Below, piece by piece: positions 26,213 through 35,703 of a stretch of DNA of 64,000 bases (within the stretch, counting starts at the first letter, position 1; each line of letters begins with the position of its first letter). Under the pieces are notes generated by a model. That model was not told the origin of the DNA. It saw nothing but the letters and a program-made list of their open reading frames with translations, and did not search any database. The stretch lies in assembly GCA_958448555.1 (NCBI GenBank), contig CAUDEL010000001.1:1-64000 (forward strand). Reading direction: 5' to 3'. Made by a program: the position numbers and the translations under genes. This stretch comes from Limiplasma sp958448555 (lineage in GTDB: Bacteria; Bacillota; Clostridia; Christensenellales; Aristaeellaceae).

Positions 26213-27060
26213 AGCGGGTGGTCATCACCGGGGCCGGCAGCTATATCGGCACGCACCTGCACGAGCGCCTCGGCCGCCGGGGCGAGGCGTTCGCGGTGCG
26301 GGAGATGGACGTGCACGGCGCCTGGGACGCGGGCGCCTTTTTGGATTGCGACTGCGTGGCGCACGTCGCGGGGCTGGCGCACCGGCGCGAGGAGGCGGGC
26401 GACGCGGCGCTCTACGACCGGGTCAACCGGGCGCTGGCCGTGGAGGTGGCGCAGGCGGCCCGGGAGCGGGGCGTAAAGCAGTTCGTCTTTTTCAGCAGCA
26501 TGAGCGTCTACGGCCTGACCTGCGGGCGCATCACGGCGCAGACGCGGCCCGCGCCCGTCACGCATTACGGCAGGAGCAAGCTGGAGGCGGAAAAGGCGCT
26601 TGCGGCGCTGGAGGACAGCGCGTTTCGCGTGGCCGTTCTCCGGCCCCCCATGATCTACGGGCGCGGCTGCCGGGGCAACTATCCCCGCCTGGCGGCGCTG
26701 GCGGCAAGCCTCCCCCTCTTTCCCCGGGTGCAAAACGAGCGCAGCATGCTCTATATCGAGACCCTCTGCGCCTTCCTGGAAAAGCTGATCGAAAGCGGCG
26801 AGGGCGGGCTGTTTTTCCCGCAGAACCGAGAATATGTCTCCACCTGCGCCCTGGTGGCCGAAATCGCCCGCTGCCGCGGCAGGCGCGTGCACATGGTCCC
26901 GGGCCTGGGCGGCCTGCTGGGCGCCTTGGCAGAGCGCGGGGGGACGGTGGGCAAGGTGTTTGGAACGCTCACCTATGACCAGTCCATGAGCCAGGCGTTC
27001 AGGCCGGAGGAGGAGCCCTCCTTCGTCCAGACCATCTGGCTGACCGAGGTGGGCGCATGA
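26209..27060 (+). CDS. NAD-dependent epimerase/dehydratase family protein
   Basis: 283 aa extended SDR. TGAGSYIGTHL (about 7-17) is the nucleotide loop; FFSSMSVYG and YGRSK supply catalytic Ser/Tyr/Lys; RPPMIYG is typical. It probably modifies a nucleotide sugar or lipid-linked sugar for the glycan built by this cluster. It overlaps genes on both sides by 4 bases (ATGA), so translational coupling is likely. The substrate is not deducible. Confidence 0.88.
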   Translation: MKRVVITGAGSYIGTHLHERLGRRGEAFAVREMDVHGAWDAGAFLDCDCVAHVAGLAHRREEAGDAALYDRVNRALAVEVAQAARERGVKQFVFFSSMSVYGLTCGRITAQTRPAPVTHYGRSKLEAEKALAALEDSAFRVAVLRPPMIYGRGCRGNYPRLAALAASLPLFPRVQNERSMLYIETLCAFLEKLIESGEGGLFFPQNREYVSTCALVAEIARCRGRRVHMVPGLGGLLGALAERGGTVGKVFGTLTYDQSMSQAFRPEEEPSFVQTIWLTEVGA

Positions 27061-28184
27061 AACGGAAGGTGCTGTTCGTCGCCACCGTGCTGCGCGGGCA
27101 TGTGCTGGTGTTCCATCTTCCCTATATGCGCTGGTTTAGGGAGCAGGGCTACGAGGTGCACCTGTGCTGCGCGAACGACACGCCCGACCCCGCGCCCGCG
27201 GTGCCCGAGTGCGACCGCTGGATTGAGCTGCCCTTTTCGCGCTCGCCCTTTTCCCCGGCCAACCGGGCGGTGTACCGCAGGCTCAGGGCGCTCATCGACG
27301 CGGAGGACTACGCCCTCATCCACTGCAACACGCCCGTGGGCGGGCTGCTGGGCCGTCTGGCCGCCCGCAGCGCCAGGCATCGCGGGACGAGGGTGGTCTA
27401 TACGGCCCATGGCTTCCATTTCTTTACCGGCGCGCCGCTGAAAAACTGGCTCCTGTTCTACCCGGCGGAGCGGCTGCTCAGCCGCTGGACCGACCTGCTC
27501 ATCACCATCAACGGCGAGGACTACGCCCGCGCGCGCCGCTTCCATGCCGGGCAGGTGGCGCTGGTGGGCGGCGTGGGGGTGGCGCTGGAGCGCTTCCGCG
27601 CGCCGGTGGATCGATGCGCCGTGCGCGCCGCGCTGGGGCTTGGGGATTCGGACGCGGTGGTCATCACCGTGGGCGAGCACAGCGCGCGCAAGAATCATGA
27701 GACCGTGCTGAGCGCCGTCGCGCCGCTTCCGGGGGTCCACGTGCTGCTGTGCGGCGTGGGCGAGCGCCAGGAGGCGCTGGAGGCGCAGGCGAGGGCGCTG
27801 GGCATGGCGGACAGGACGCATTTTCTGGGCTTTCGCCGGGATGTGCCGGAGCTTCTGGCCGCCTCGGACGTATTCGTCTTCCCCTCGCTTCAGGAGGGCC
27901 TGCCCGTGGCGCAGATGGAGGCCATGGCCGCCGGCCTTCCCTGCGTGGTGAGCGATGTGCGGGGAAACCGCGACCTGATCGCCCGGGGCGAGGGCGGCTT
28001 CCTGCGCGCCCCGAGGGATGCGCGCGGGTTTTCCGAGGACATCGCGCGCCTCCTGGAGGACCCCGCGCTCAGGACCCGCATGGGCGAGCGCAACCGCCGG
28101 GAGATGGAGAAGTACGGGCTGGAGGCGGTGCTTTCGCAGATGGCGGCGCTCTACCTGGGGCAGCTTGAGGCGCGGGGGCGCTGA
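27057..28184 (+). CDS. Glycosyltransferase, GT4 type (1)
   Basis: 375 aa GT-B fold. N-terminal FVATVLRGHVLVFHLPYMRWFREQG and NTPVGGLLGRLAA; the C-terminal donor domain has VGEHSARKNHETVL and the E-x7-E type FPSLQEGLPVAQMEAMA. It adds a sugar to the growing repeat unit in the cytoplasm. It overlaps the epimerase by 4 bases. Acceptor and donor are unknown. Confidence 0.9.
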   Translation: MKRKVLFVATVLRGHVLVFHLPYMRWFREQGYEVHLCCANDTPDPAPAVPECDRWIELPFSRSPFSPANRAVYRRLRALIDAEDYALIHCNTPVGGLLGRLAARSARHRGTRVVYTAHGFHFFTGAPLKNWLLFYPAERLLSRWTDLLITINGEDYARARRFHAGQVALVGGVGVALERFRAPVDRCAVRAALGLGDSDAVVITVGEHSARKNHETVLSAVAPLPGVHVLLCGVGERQEALEAQARALGMADRTHFLGFRRDVPELLAASDVFVFPSLQEGLPVAQMEAMAAGLPCVVSDVRGNRDLIARGEGGFLRAPRDARGFSEDIARLLEDPALRTRMGERNRREMEKYGLEAVLSQMAALYLGQLEARGR

Positions 28185-28198
28185 AGGGGGGAAGGGCC

Positions 28199-29350
28199 AT
28201 GGCGTCGGTGCTGTTTTTGATGCGCTACCCGCTGGAGCGGGACGACAACCTCAAAATCAAGTTCGACGGCCAGATGGCCGCCGTCAGGGCGCTGGGGCAT
28301 GAGGCCGCCTGCATCGGCTGGGACCGTAGGGGCCTGTGGCTGTGCCGCGAGGACGGCCGCACGCTGCTCAGGTCCAGCCGCCTGACCGGCCTGCCCGGCT
28401 ATGACAAGACGCTTGTGTACGTGGAGCTGATGGCGGCGCTGAAAAGGGCGGCGGCGCTTGCGCGCTTTGACGCGGTGTACATGCGCTTCATGCCGGTGTT
28501 TGACAACGCGCCGGGGGCGCTGGCCGCCGTCAAGGCGGGCGGCGCGCGGCTTGTGGTGGAGCACCCCACGTATCCGTTTGAAAACGGCAAGCGCACCTCG
28601 CTTGTGCGCATGCCGGTCTTTGCGTGGAACGCCCGGGTCTTCAGGCGCCTGGAGCCGATGATCGACCTCTATGCCCTCATCGGAGAGCCCTGCGGCGGGA
28701 CGCTCAACGGCCGCCCCGCCATGAACATCCTCAACGGCGTGGACGTGCGCCGCCTGCCCCTGCATCAGCCGCGCGTGGGCGCGCAGGACGTGGGCATGCT
28801 GGCGCTGGCGAGCATGTCTGTCTGGCAGGGGTATGACCGGCTGATTGAGGCGCTGGCGCGCTACGGGGGCGGCGAGCGGGTGACGCTGCACATGGTGGGC
28901 GGCGAGGGCGACGGGTCGCTGGCGGCGTGGAAGCGGCTGGCGCAGGAGCGGGGCGTGGCGGACCGGGTGGTCTTTCACGGCGAGCTCCACGGCGCGGCGC
29001 TGGACGAGGTGGCCGCGGCCTGCGACATCGGCGTGGGCGGCCTGGGGCTGCATCGCAAGGGCCAGTACCGCAGCATGACGCTCAAGCTGCGCGAATACAT
29101 GGCGCGGGGCCTGCCCTTCGTCTACGCGGTGGAGGACCCCTCGCTGCCGGAGGAGCCCAACTTCTGCCTGAAGATCGCAAACGACGAGAGCGCCATCGAC
29201 CTGTCCGCGCTGGTGGCCTTCGCCCGGCGCGCGCAGGCCGACGCCGCGACGCCCGCGCGGATGCGCGCCTACGCGGAAAGCCGCATGTCCTGGGAGGGCG
29301 TGATCTCCCAGGTGCTGGAAAGGGTGGGAATCCAATGTCGGGAACGCTGA
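28199..29350 (+). CDS. Glycosyltransferase, GT4-like (2)
   Basis: 383 aa. GT-B fold inferred from HMVGGEGDGSLAAWKRLAQ and the following VVFHGELHG, then GVGGLGLHRKGQYRSMTLKL and REYMARGLPFVYAVEDPS. The motif is more divergent than the neighbouring enzymes, lacking the classical E-x7-E. AAGGGGGGAAGG site. It overlaps the next gene by 16 bases. Confidence 0.82.
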   Translation: MASVLFLMRYPLERDDNLKIKFDGQMAAVRALGHEAACIGWDRRGLWLCREDGRTLLRSSRLTGLPGYDKTLVYVELMAALKRAAALARFDAVYMRFMPVFDNAPGALAAVKAGGARLVVEHPTYPFENGKRTSLVRMPVFAWNARVFRRLEPMIDLYALIGEPCGGTLNGRPAMNILNGVDVRRLPLHQPRVGAQDVGMLALASMSVWQGYDRLIEALARYGGGERVTLHMVGGEGDGSLAAWKRLAQERGVADRVVFHGELHGAALDEVAAACDIGVGGLGLHRKGQYRSMTLKLREYMARGLPFVYAVEDPSLPEEPNFCLKIANDESAIDLSALVAFARRAQADAATPARMRAYAESRMSWEGVISQVLERVGIQCRER

Positions 29351-30576
29351 TTTATCTGAGCAACTGCGCCATCTCCGCCGACGGCAGGCAAAACCCCTTC
29401 ATGATGCAGGAATTGCCCTGGCTCATGGCGCACTTTGACCGGGTGATGATGGTCAGCTATTACGGCGTTCGGACCCTCTTACCCGGGGACGAGCGCGGCG
29501 AGCGGCCCTTTACGGCCGTTCGGCCCGGCCTGGCGGGCCTGCGCGCCGTTTTGAAGACGCCCTTCACGCTGGACGTGTGGCGCGAGATGCGCCACATGCG
29601 AAAGGACGGCGCGCTGACCCTGGGAAACGTCCTCAGGCTCCTGGCCTTCAACCAGCGCGGGCTCAAGCTCCATTACTGGACCGAGCGTCTGCTCAGGGGC
29701 GGCGATGCGCGCACCACGCTCTATTCCTGCTGGATGAGCTTTGACGGCTATGCCGCCGCGCTTTCCAAGCGCAGGCACCCGCGTGTGCGCTGCGTCATCC
29801 GCGGCCACGCCTACGACGTGGACACGGAGCGCTTTGCCAAGAATCCCTATATGATGAAGCGGCGTATCGCCGCCGAGGCCGACGGCCTCTACCTCATCAG
29901 CCGCACGGCCCGCGCGCAGTTCATGAGCTACATGCGCGGCCATGTGGACGAGCGCAAGGTGCACGTGCTGGCCATGGGCTCCGCCGGCCGCCCGGTGGAC
30001 CACCTGCGCGAGCCGCCCCGCTACACCCAGGGCGTGCTGCGCGTGGTGAGCTGCGCGATGATGAACCCCATCAAGCAGGTGGATGTGCTGGTGCGCGCGC
30101 TCTCCCGCTGGGAGGGCGGGCCGCTGTGCTGGACGCATATCGGCGCGGGGGCGGAGGAGGCGAAGGTGCGGGCGTTGGCCGCCGAGCTGCTCGATCCCAA
30201 GGAAAACGTCATCTGCGAGCTTCTGGGCGAGATGGACGGCGCGCGCGTGCAGCATCTCTATGACATGCGCGCCTTTGACGTGTTTGTCAACACCAGCAAA
30301 AAGGAGGGCGTGCCCGTCTCCATCATGGAAGCCATGCGGCACGGCATCCCGGTGATCGCCCCGCGCGTGGGCGGCATCCCCGAGCTGGTTACGCCGGACG
30401 TGGGCTTTCTCTACGACCCCGAGCGGGGCGAGGAGGGCGTTTTGGAGGCGCTCGGCCGCCTGGCGGCCCTGCCGCGGGAGAAGGCCGAGGCCATGCGCCG
30501 GGCGGCCAAGCGCCGCTGGGACGAGGGCTATTGCAGCGAGGCGCTGCTGCCCAGGCTCTTTCCCGCACAGGCCTGA
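29335..30576 (+). CDS. Glycosyltransferase, GT4 type (3)
   Basis: 413 aa. N-terminal TLIYLSNCAISADGRQNPFMM. The donor domain has SCAMMNPIKQVDVLVRAL, GAGAEEAKVRALAAEL and the E-x7-E motif NTSKKEGVPVSIMEAMRHG. A much longer open frame from 28927 is rejected because it runs antiparallel in frame terms through the previous gene. The ATG at 29335 fits the family start. Confidence 0.88.
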   Translation: MSGTLIYLSNCAISADGRQNPFMMQELPWLMAHFDRVMMVSYYGVRTLLPGDERGERPFTAVRPGLAGLRAVLKTPFTLDVWREMRHMRKDGALTLGNVLRLLAFNQRGLKLHYWTERLLRGGDARTTLYSCWMSFDGYAAALSKRRHPRVRCVIRGHAYDVDTERFAKNPYMMKRRIAAEADGLYLISRTARAQFMSYMRGHVDERKVHVLAMGSAGRPVDHLREPPRYTQGVLRVVSCAMMNPIKQVDVLVRALSRWEGGPLCWTHIGAGAEEAKVRALAAELLDPKENVICELLGEMDGARVQHLYDMRAFDVFVNTSKKEGVPVSIMEAMRHGIPVIAPRVGGIPELVTPDVGFLYDPERGEEGVLEALGRLAALPREKAEAMRRAAKRRWDEGYCSEALLPRLFPAQA

Positions 30577-30601
30577 CGCGCATCGAAAGGAGGGGGCGCT
30601 C

Positions 30602-31915
30602 ATGGGCAAGCGCATCCTGATTATCAGCTATTATTTCGCGCCGCAAAATGCCATCGGCGCGGTCCGGCCCACCAAGCTGGCCAAGTATCTCGCCCGCATG
30701 GGGCATGAGGTCACGGTGCTGTGCGGGCCGGGGATGAACGGCCGGCGGGACCCGACGCTGGAACGCGACCTCAGGGAGCTCAAGGATGTGCGGGTGATTC
30801 GGGAATGGAATCCGCTGCGGGCCTACAAGGCGAAAAAGACGGCACGGAGCGCCGCTTCCGGCCCTTCCGCGCAGGCGCGGCAGGGGTCGCCCCGGTCATC
30901 CGGGCTTAAGCGCCGGGTAGCCGACGCGGCGTACCTTTACCTGTGGTGGCGCGCGGACAGGAGCTTTTGTCATCGCGCCATCGCCGAGCTGGGGTCGCTG
31001 AAGGGGACATATGACATGGTGTTTTCCACCTATGCGCCCTTCAGTGTCCATGAGATCGCCCGGGAGGCCAAGCGGCGGGGGCTGGCGAAACGGTGGATCG
31101 CGGATTTCCGCGACGAGGTCAACCTCTCCTTTCGGTGGCAGGCGGGGAGAAAGGCGCGTTACCTGCGCATGCTCAGGCGCGAGGCGGACGTGCTGTGCGC
31201 CGTGTCGGACGGATTCCTGGAGATGATGGGTTTTGAGGACGTGGGGCGCGTCCTTTCCAACGGCTACGACCGCGAGGACCTGCCCCCCGCCGGGGGAAAG
31301 GCGCGGACGGACGGCGCGCTGCGCGTGGTTTACTGCGGGACGCTCCTGGAGGGACGGCGCAACGTGGCCGAACGGGATGTGACGCCGATGCTGCGCGCGC
31401 TCGCCGCGCTGATTGCTCAGGGGCGGCTTGACGCCAAAGCGCTCAAGCTGGTCTACGCGGGCGGCGAGGGTGCGCTGTTTCGGCGCTATGCCGCCTCCTG
31501 CGGCCTGGAGGCCTGCGTGGAGGACCACGGCCTTGTTTCGCGCGAGGCGTCCATTGCCCTGCAACGGGGCGCGGACATCCTGCTCATGGCGTCGTGGCAT
31601 ATGGCCTCCCAGCGCGGGATTCTGACGGGCAAGCTGTTTGAATATATGATGATGGAGAAACCCATCGTCTGCTGCATGTCGGGCGACCTGCCCGGGAGCG
31701 GCGTCAAAAAGGTGCTTGCGCAGACCGGCTTGGGCCTGTGCGTGGAGCAGGCCGCCGGACCCGATGGCGAGGAGGAGCTCAGGCGCTATCTTGCGACGCT
31801 GGTGGACCGCTGGAGGCAGGAAAAGCCGCTGCTCTCGTCGAAGCAAGCAGACGAAGTGGAAGCCTTTGCCTACCCCGCACTGGCCGCCGTGCTGGCGGGC
31901 TGGATGGAAGGCTGA
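30602..31915 (+). CDS. Glycosyltransferase, GT4 type (4)
   Basis: 437 aa. It starts KRILIISYYFAPQNAIGAVRPTKL, typical of WbuB-like enzymes (about 1-25). A Ser/Ala/Arg/Lys low-complexity stretch (about 78-104) is inserted in the N-terminal domain. The C-terminal half has VVYCGTLLEGRRN and TGKLFEYMMMEKPIVC. AAGGAGGGGG precedes the ATG. Last recognisable glycan enzyme of the locus; no Wzx flippase or Wzy polymerase follows. Confidence 0.85.
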   Translation: MGKRILIISYYFAPQNAIGAVRPTKLAKYLARMGHEVTVLCGPGMNGRRDPTLERDLRELKDVRVIREWNPLRAYKAKKTARSAASGPSAQARQGSPRSSGLKRRVADAAYLYLWWRADRSFCHRAIAELGSLKGTYDMVFSTYAPFSVHEIAREAKRRGLAKRWIADFRDEVNLSFRWQAGRKARYLRMLRREADVLCAVSDGFLEMMGFEDVGRVLSNGYDREDLPPAGGKARTDGALRVVYCGTLLEGRRNVAERDVTPMLRALAALIAQGRLDAKALKLVYAGGEGALFRRYAASCGLEACVEDHGLVSREASIALQRGADILLMASWHMASQRGILTGKLFEYMMMEKPIVCCMSGDLPGSGVKKVLAQTGLGLCVEQAAGPDGEEELRRYLATLVDRWRQEKPLLSSKQADEVEAFAYPALAAVLAGWMEG

Positions 31916-31952
31916 AATCATGTGCCGAGATGCGGAAAGTGAAGATGCCATC

Positions 31953-32474
31953 ATGAAAAAGAGAATCGTGGCGTTTGCCGTATTGATCTGCCTGCTGCTG
32001 GGAACCCTGCCGGCCGCGCTGGCGCAGGAGGAGAACCCTGTCCCGCCCGCCCGGGAGGAGGCGCGGGAGCCTCTGGGACCCGGGGCGGAGCGCCATGCTG
32101 GCGCCCCGCATCATGAGCGCCATGGCCGCGTGACGCAGCCCGATGAGGACGAGGCGCGTCCCGGCCGGGACTGGACGCCAAGTTGCTGCTGTTGCTGCTG
32201 CCCGTGTCACGGGCACGACGCGCCCCCGCCGTGCATGGGAAGGGGTGCGCGCGGCCGCGGCTGGCGCATGCCCTGCCCGCCGCAGGTTGGGGACGAAAAG
32301 CCGCTTCCCGAGGAGAAGGACGAGGTCCCGGAGGTAAAGGAAAAGGAAGCGGGAGAGGCGCTGCCGGAGAAGAAGGATGAAGCGCCGGAAATTAAGGAAG
32401 AGAAAAAGATGATTCCTGAGGAAAGAACGGTTAACAGAATCCGTCCGGAAGCGGCAAAGGCCGTGGCACTTTAA
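31953..32474 (+). CDS. Exported protein with six consecutive cysteines and charged C-terminal repeats
   Basis: 173 aa, not assigned to a family. Signal peptide MKKRIVAFAVLICLLLG with TLPAALA/Q cleavage. Then a Pro/His-rich acidic stretch, and at about 75-90 six Cys in a row followed by P-C-H-G-H-D, with more Cys nearby (PPPCMG, RMPCPP). The tail has two imperfect 19-residue charged repeats beginning LPEEKDEVPEVKE and LPEKKDEAPEIKE. An upstream in-frame ATG at 31920 has a better GGAAGG site and would add 11 residues before the signal. Cys/His clustering suggests metal binding or dense disulfides; this is inference. Confidence 0.72.
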   Translation: MKKRIVAFAVLICLLLGTLPAALAQEENPVPPAREEAREPLGPGAERHAGAPHHERHGRVTQPDEDEARPGRDWTPSCCCCCCPCHGHDAPPPCMGRGARGRGWRMPCPPQVGDEKPLPEEKDEVPEVKEKEAGEALPEKKDEAPEIKEEKKMIPEERTVNRIRPEAAKAVAL

Positions 32475-32481
32475 GCCTGAG

Positions 32482-32518
32482 GCCGGGCAGGGGGCAACTT
32501 CCCTTGCCCGGCTTTTTT
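32482..32518 (+). terminator. Terminator of the polysaccharide locus
   Basis: GCCGGGCAGGG (32482-32492) pairs with CCCTTGCCCGGC (32501-32512) with one bulge, followed by TTTTTT (32513-32518). Confidence 0.88.
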
Positions 32519-32579
32519 CATTTTTCCGGCGGAGAATGTGAACCTTCTGTAAACCCTGGTTTCCCGGTCATCTGACCTA

Positions 32580-32632
32580 TTGACAACCTCGTCGGGGAAT
32601 GATACGCTATGACCGAATGAACGGTTTTGGTC
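32580..32632 (+). promoter_or_regulatory. Exporter promoter with adjacent dyad (candidate TetR operator)
   Basis: TTGACA (32580-32585), 17 bp, weak TACGCT (32603-32608). Directly downstream, GACC-n-AA ... TT-nn-GGTC spans 32611-32632, an imperfect 22-bp dyad where a TetR-type repressor would block transcription. The operon's own tetR is its last gene. Confidence 0.45.
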
Positions 32633-32682
32633 TCAGCGTATAACAATCTTTTCCAGAGCGGGCCGTTCGGAAAGGAAAAGCC

Positions 32683-33384
32683 GTGAGCTACATCGTCTTT
32701 GAAAACGTGACCAAGGAATACCATACGGGCGGCGAGAGCGTGCTGGCCGCCAACAACGTCTGCTTTGAGATGGAAAAGGGCGAGCTGAGCGTCGTGCTGG
32801 GCCCCAGCGGCGCGGGCAAGACCACCATCCTCAACCTCCTGGGGGGGATGGACAGGGCGACCTCGGGAAAAATCACCGTGGGAGACAAGGAGATCACCGG
32901 CCTCAGCGGCCGCGAGCTGACGGAGTACCGCCGGCTGGACGTGGGGTTTGTGTTTCAGTTCTACAACCTCATGCCCAACCTGACGGCGCTGGAAAACGTG
33001 GAGCTTGCGCGGCAGGTCTGCCCCCGGGCGCTGGACCCGGTGGAGGTGCTCAGGCAGGTGGGGCTGGGGGAGCGGATGAACAACTTCCCCGCCCAGCTCT
33101 CCGGCGGCGAGCAGCAGCGCGTGTCCATCGCCCGCGCGCTGTGCAAAAATCCCGCGCTGCTTTTGTGCGACGAGCCCACCGGCGCGCTGGACTCCAAGAC
33201 GGGCCTGCAGGTGCTTTCGCTGCTCAAGGACGTGAGCGAAAAGTACCAGACCACCGTGGCCATCATCACGCACAACGCGGCGATCGCGCCCCTGGCCCGC
33301 CGGGTCATCCGGGTGCGCAACGGCCAGATTGAGAGCGTGGAGATCAATGACCATCCGGCCTCCGTGGAGGAGATCGCATGGTAA
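32683..33384 (+). CDS. ABC transporter ATP-binding protein (MacB/LolD type)
   Basis: 233 aa. Walker A GPSGAGKTT (about 41-49), Q-loop FVFQFYNLMP, signature LSGGEQQRVS, Walker B LLLCDEPTGALDS and the switch His. Its type pairs with FtsX-like permeases for extrusion or mechanotransmission rather than classical export. GTG start with GGAAAGGAAAAG. The last 7 bases overlap the permease. Confidence 0.94.
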   Translation: MSYIVFENVTKEYHTGGESVLAANNVCFEMEKGELSVVLGPSGAGKTTILNLLGGMDRATSGKITVGDKEITGLSGRELTEYRRLDVGFVFQFYNLMPNLTALENVELARQVCPRALDPVEVLRQVGLGERMNNFPAQLSGGEQQRVSIARALCKNPALLLCDEPTGALDSKTGLQVLSLLKDVSEKYQTTVAIITHNAAIAPLARRVIRVRNGQIESVEINDHPASVEEIAW

Positions 33385-35684
33385 AGAATATGCTGCGGCG
33401 CAAGCTCCTGCGCGACATGTGGCAAAACCGGATGCAGTTTGTGGCCGTCATTTTGCTCTGCGCGCTGGGAAGCTGGGTCTTCAGCGGCCTGGACGCGGCG
33501 TGGCGGATGCTGGAATTGTCGTCCGAAACGTATTTTGAAAACCAGAACATGGCGGACGTGTGGATCACCCTCTCCAGCGCCGACCGAGAGGCCCTGGGGC
33601 GGGTGCGCGGGATCGCGGGCGTTAGGGACGTGCAGGCGCGCGCCACGGCCGAGCTCACCGTCGATCTGCCCCATGAGCCAAGCCTTGTGGTGGAGGCCTA
33701 CGACGGGACGCCGCGCATCAACCGTCCCCTGGTGCGCCAGGGGCAGGCGCTGGAGTCCAGCGATCTGCGCGGCTGCCTGCTGGATGCGCTCTTCGCCGAG
33801 GAAAACGGCCTCTCGCCGGGAGACCGTATCGCTCTGAAGGTGGGGACGGAGGTCTATGACTTCCTCATCCGCGGCACCTGCCTGAGCCCCGAGTTCATGT
33901 CGCTGACCAAAAACAGCGTGCGCGATCCGCTCAATTACGGCTTCATCCTCATCAACAGCGGGGCCATTGGCGCCCTGGAGCTCAACAGCCTGGTGGTGAC
34001 GCTGGAGGACGGCGTAGACGCCGCCCAAGTGGAGGCGGCCGTGAGCGCCTATTATCCCGACGCGCTGATGCTCGACAGCCGCACGCAAAGCAGCGTGCAC
34101 AGCATCGCCTCGGACGAAGCGATGTTTCGAAGCCTCAGCTACGTCTTTCCGCTGCTGGCCTTCGCGGTGGCGGCGATGATCGTCTTGACCACCATCACCC
34201 GCATGCTGGAAAACCAGCGTACCCAGATGGGCTGCCTCAAGGCCCTGGGCTACCGGGACGGCCAGATCCAGCGGCACTACCTCAGCTACGCCTTCTATCC
34301 TTCTTTGGTGGGCTCGGTGCTGGGGTTGCTCGTGGGTCGCCGGACGCTGCCCTATATCCTGTGGAACATGGAAAGCGCCAGGCATGCCTTTCCCGAGTGC
34401 CTGCAGGCGCCCGTCTCCTGGGAGCAGTGGGTGGTGTGCGGCCTGGGCGTGGCGTTGAGCTGCCTGATCTGCCTCAACACCTACCGCAGGAGCGCCAGGG
34501 AGCAGACCGCCGCGCTGCTCAGGCCAAAGCCTCCCAAAGCGGGCCAGCGGCTGCTTCTGGAGCGGGCGGTCCGGCTGTGGGGGCGCCTGGGCTTCAACGC
34601 CAAGATGGTCTGCCGAAACATGCTGCGCAACAAGGCGCGCACGGTGATGTCCTTGATGGGCGCGCTGTGCTGCACCATGCTCATCATCACCTCCCTGGGC
34701 CTCAACGACAGCGTGAAGTACTTCGTGGGCAAGTATTACGACGGCACGCTGCGATACACCGTGCAGGCGAAGCTGGACGGCGGCGCGGGGTCGGTGGAGG
34801 GCTACCGCGGGCGCGTGGAGGCGGAGCGCCTGGAGGGCGTGATGGACAAAAGCGTGAGCATCCGATCCGGGGAGATCTTTCGCGCCACCACGCTGACGGT
34901 GCTGGAGGACGGCCAGAAGCTGATGAACCTGGGCCCGGAGGAGACGTGGATCGACCTGCCCCTGGACGGCGTGATGCTCTCCGAGAAGCTGGCCGAGGCG
35001 CTTGATGCCGCTACGGGCGACGAGGTCGAATTGTGGCTGTCGGGCGACAAGGACCCCATCCGCACGCGTGTGAGCGGTGTGGCGGAGGTGACGATCGGAC
35101 AGACCGCCTTCATGAGCCGTACCGTGTGGGAGGCGTGCAAAAAGGGCGGATTCCTGCCCACGGCCCTCAACGTCCTCTGGCCCACGCAGGCGGGTCTTGA
35201 CTACCTCGCCGGCCTGGATGAGTTTGAGGAGTTTCAGTACCCCTCCGAGGAGATGACAGACACCCTCAAGGTCCTGGAAAGCCTGCGGGGCGTGTTCAAC
35301 CTGATGTCCGGCGCGGCCCTGGGACTGGCGTTCGTGGTGCTCTACAACATGGGCATCCTCAACTTCGTCGAACGCTGCCGCGAGTACGCCACCCTCAAGG
35401 TGCTGGGCTATCATCAGCGCGAGATCCGCAGGCTGATTATCACCGAAAACGCGCTGGTGGGCGGGCTGGGCGTGCTGCTGGGCATCCTGCCCGGCTGGTG
35501 GCTCACGGGCGTGGTGTTTCGCTCGTGCGAAACGGATACGATGGTGTTCGCTTCCACCGTGAGCGCGGCGTCCGTGCTGCTGGCCTGCGCCGCAACGTTT
35601 CTCTTTTCGTGCCTGATTACCGCTCTTCTGACGCGGAAGGTTCGGACCATCGACATGGTGGAGGCGCTCAAGAGCGTCGAATAA
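33378..35684 (+). CDS. FtsX-type ABC transporter permease with two FtsX domains
   Basis: 768 aa. One N-terminal membrane segment (about 18-35), a large extracytoplasmic region, then FtsX domain 1 (about 250-375) and FtsX domain 2 (about 640-765, ending RKVRTIDMVEALKSVE). This is the long double-FtsX permease common in Firmicutes, which exports lipids, peptides or drugs. Encoded with its ATPase (7-base overlap) and an adaptor, it forms a tripartite-like export unit. Confidence 0.9.
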   Translation: MVKNMLRRKLLRDMWQNRMQFVAVILLCALGSWVFSGLDAAWRMLELSSETYFENQNMADVWITLSSADREALGRVRGIAGVRDVQARATAELTVDLPHEPSLVVEAYDGTPRINRPLVRQGQALESSDLRGCLLDALFAEENGLSPGDRIALKVGTEVYDFLIRGTCLSPEFMSLTKNSVRDPLNYGFILINSGAIGALELNSLVVTLEDGVDAAQVEAAVSAYYPDALMLDSRTQSSVHSIASDEAMFRSLSYVFPLLAFAVAAMIVLTTITRMLENQRTQMGCLKALGYRDGQIQRHYLSYAFYPSLVGSVLGLLVGRRTLPYILWNMESARHAFPECLQAPVSWEQWVVCGLGVALSCLICLNTYRRSAREQTAALLRPKPPKAGQRLLLERAVRLWGRLGFNAKMVCRNMLRNKARTVMSLMGALCCTMLIITSLGLNDSVKYFVGKYYDGTLRYTVQAKLDGGAGSVEGYRGRVEAERLEGVMDKSVSIRSGEIFRATTLTVLEDGQKLMNLGPEETWIDLPLDGVMLSEKLAEALDAATGDEVELWLSGDKDPIRTRVSGVAEVTIGQTAFMSRTVWEACKKGGFLPTALNVLWPTQAGLDYLAGLDEFEEFQYPSEEMTDTLKVLESLRGVFNLMSGAALGLAFVVLYNMGILNFVERCREYATLKVLGYHQREIRRLIITENALVGGLGVLLGILPGWWLTGVVFRSCETDTMVFASTVSAASVLLACAATFLFSCLITALLTRKVRTIDMVEALKSVE

Positions 35685-35703
35685 GTTTTGGGAGGAAGAA
35701 ATC

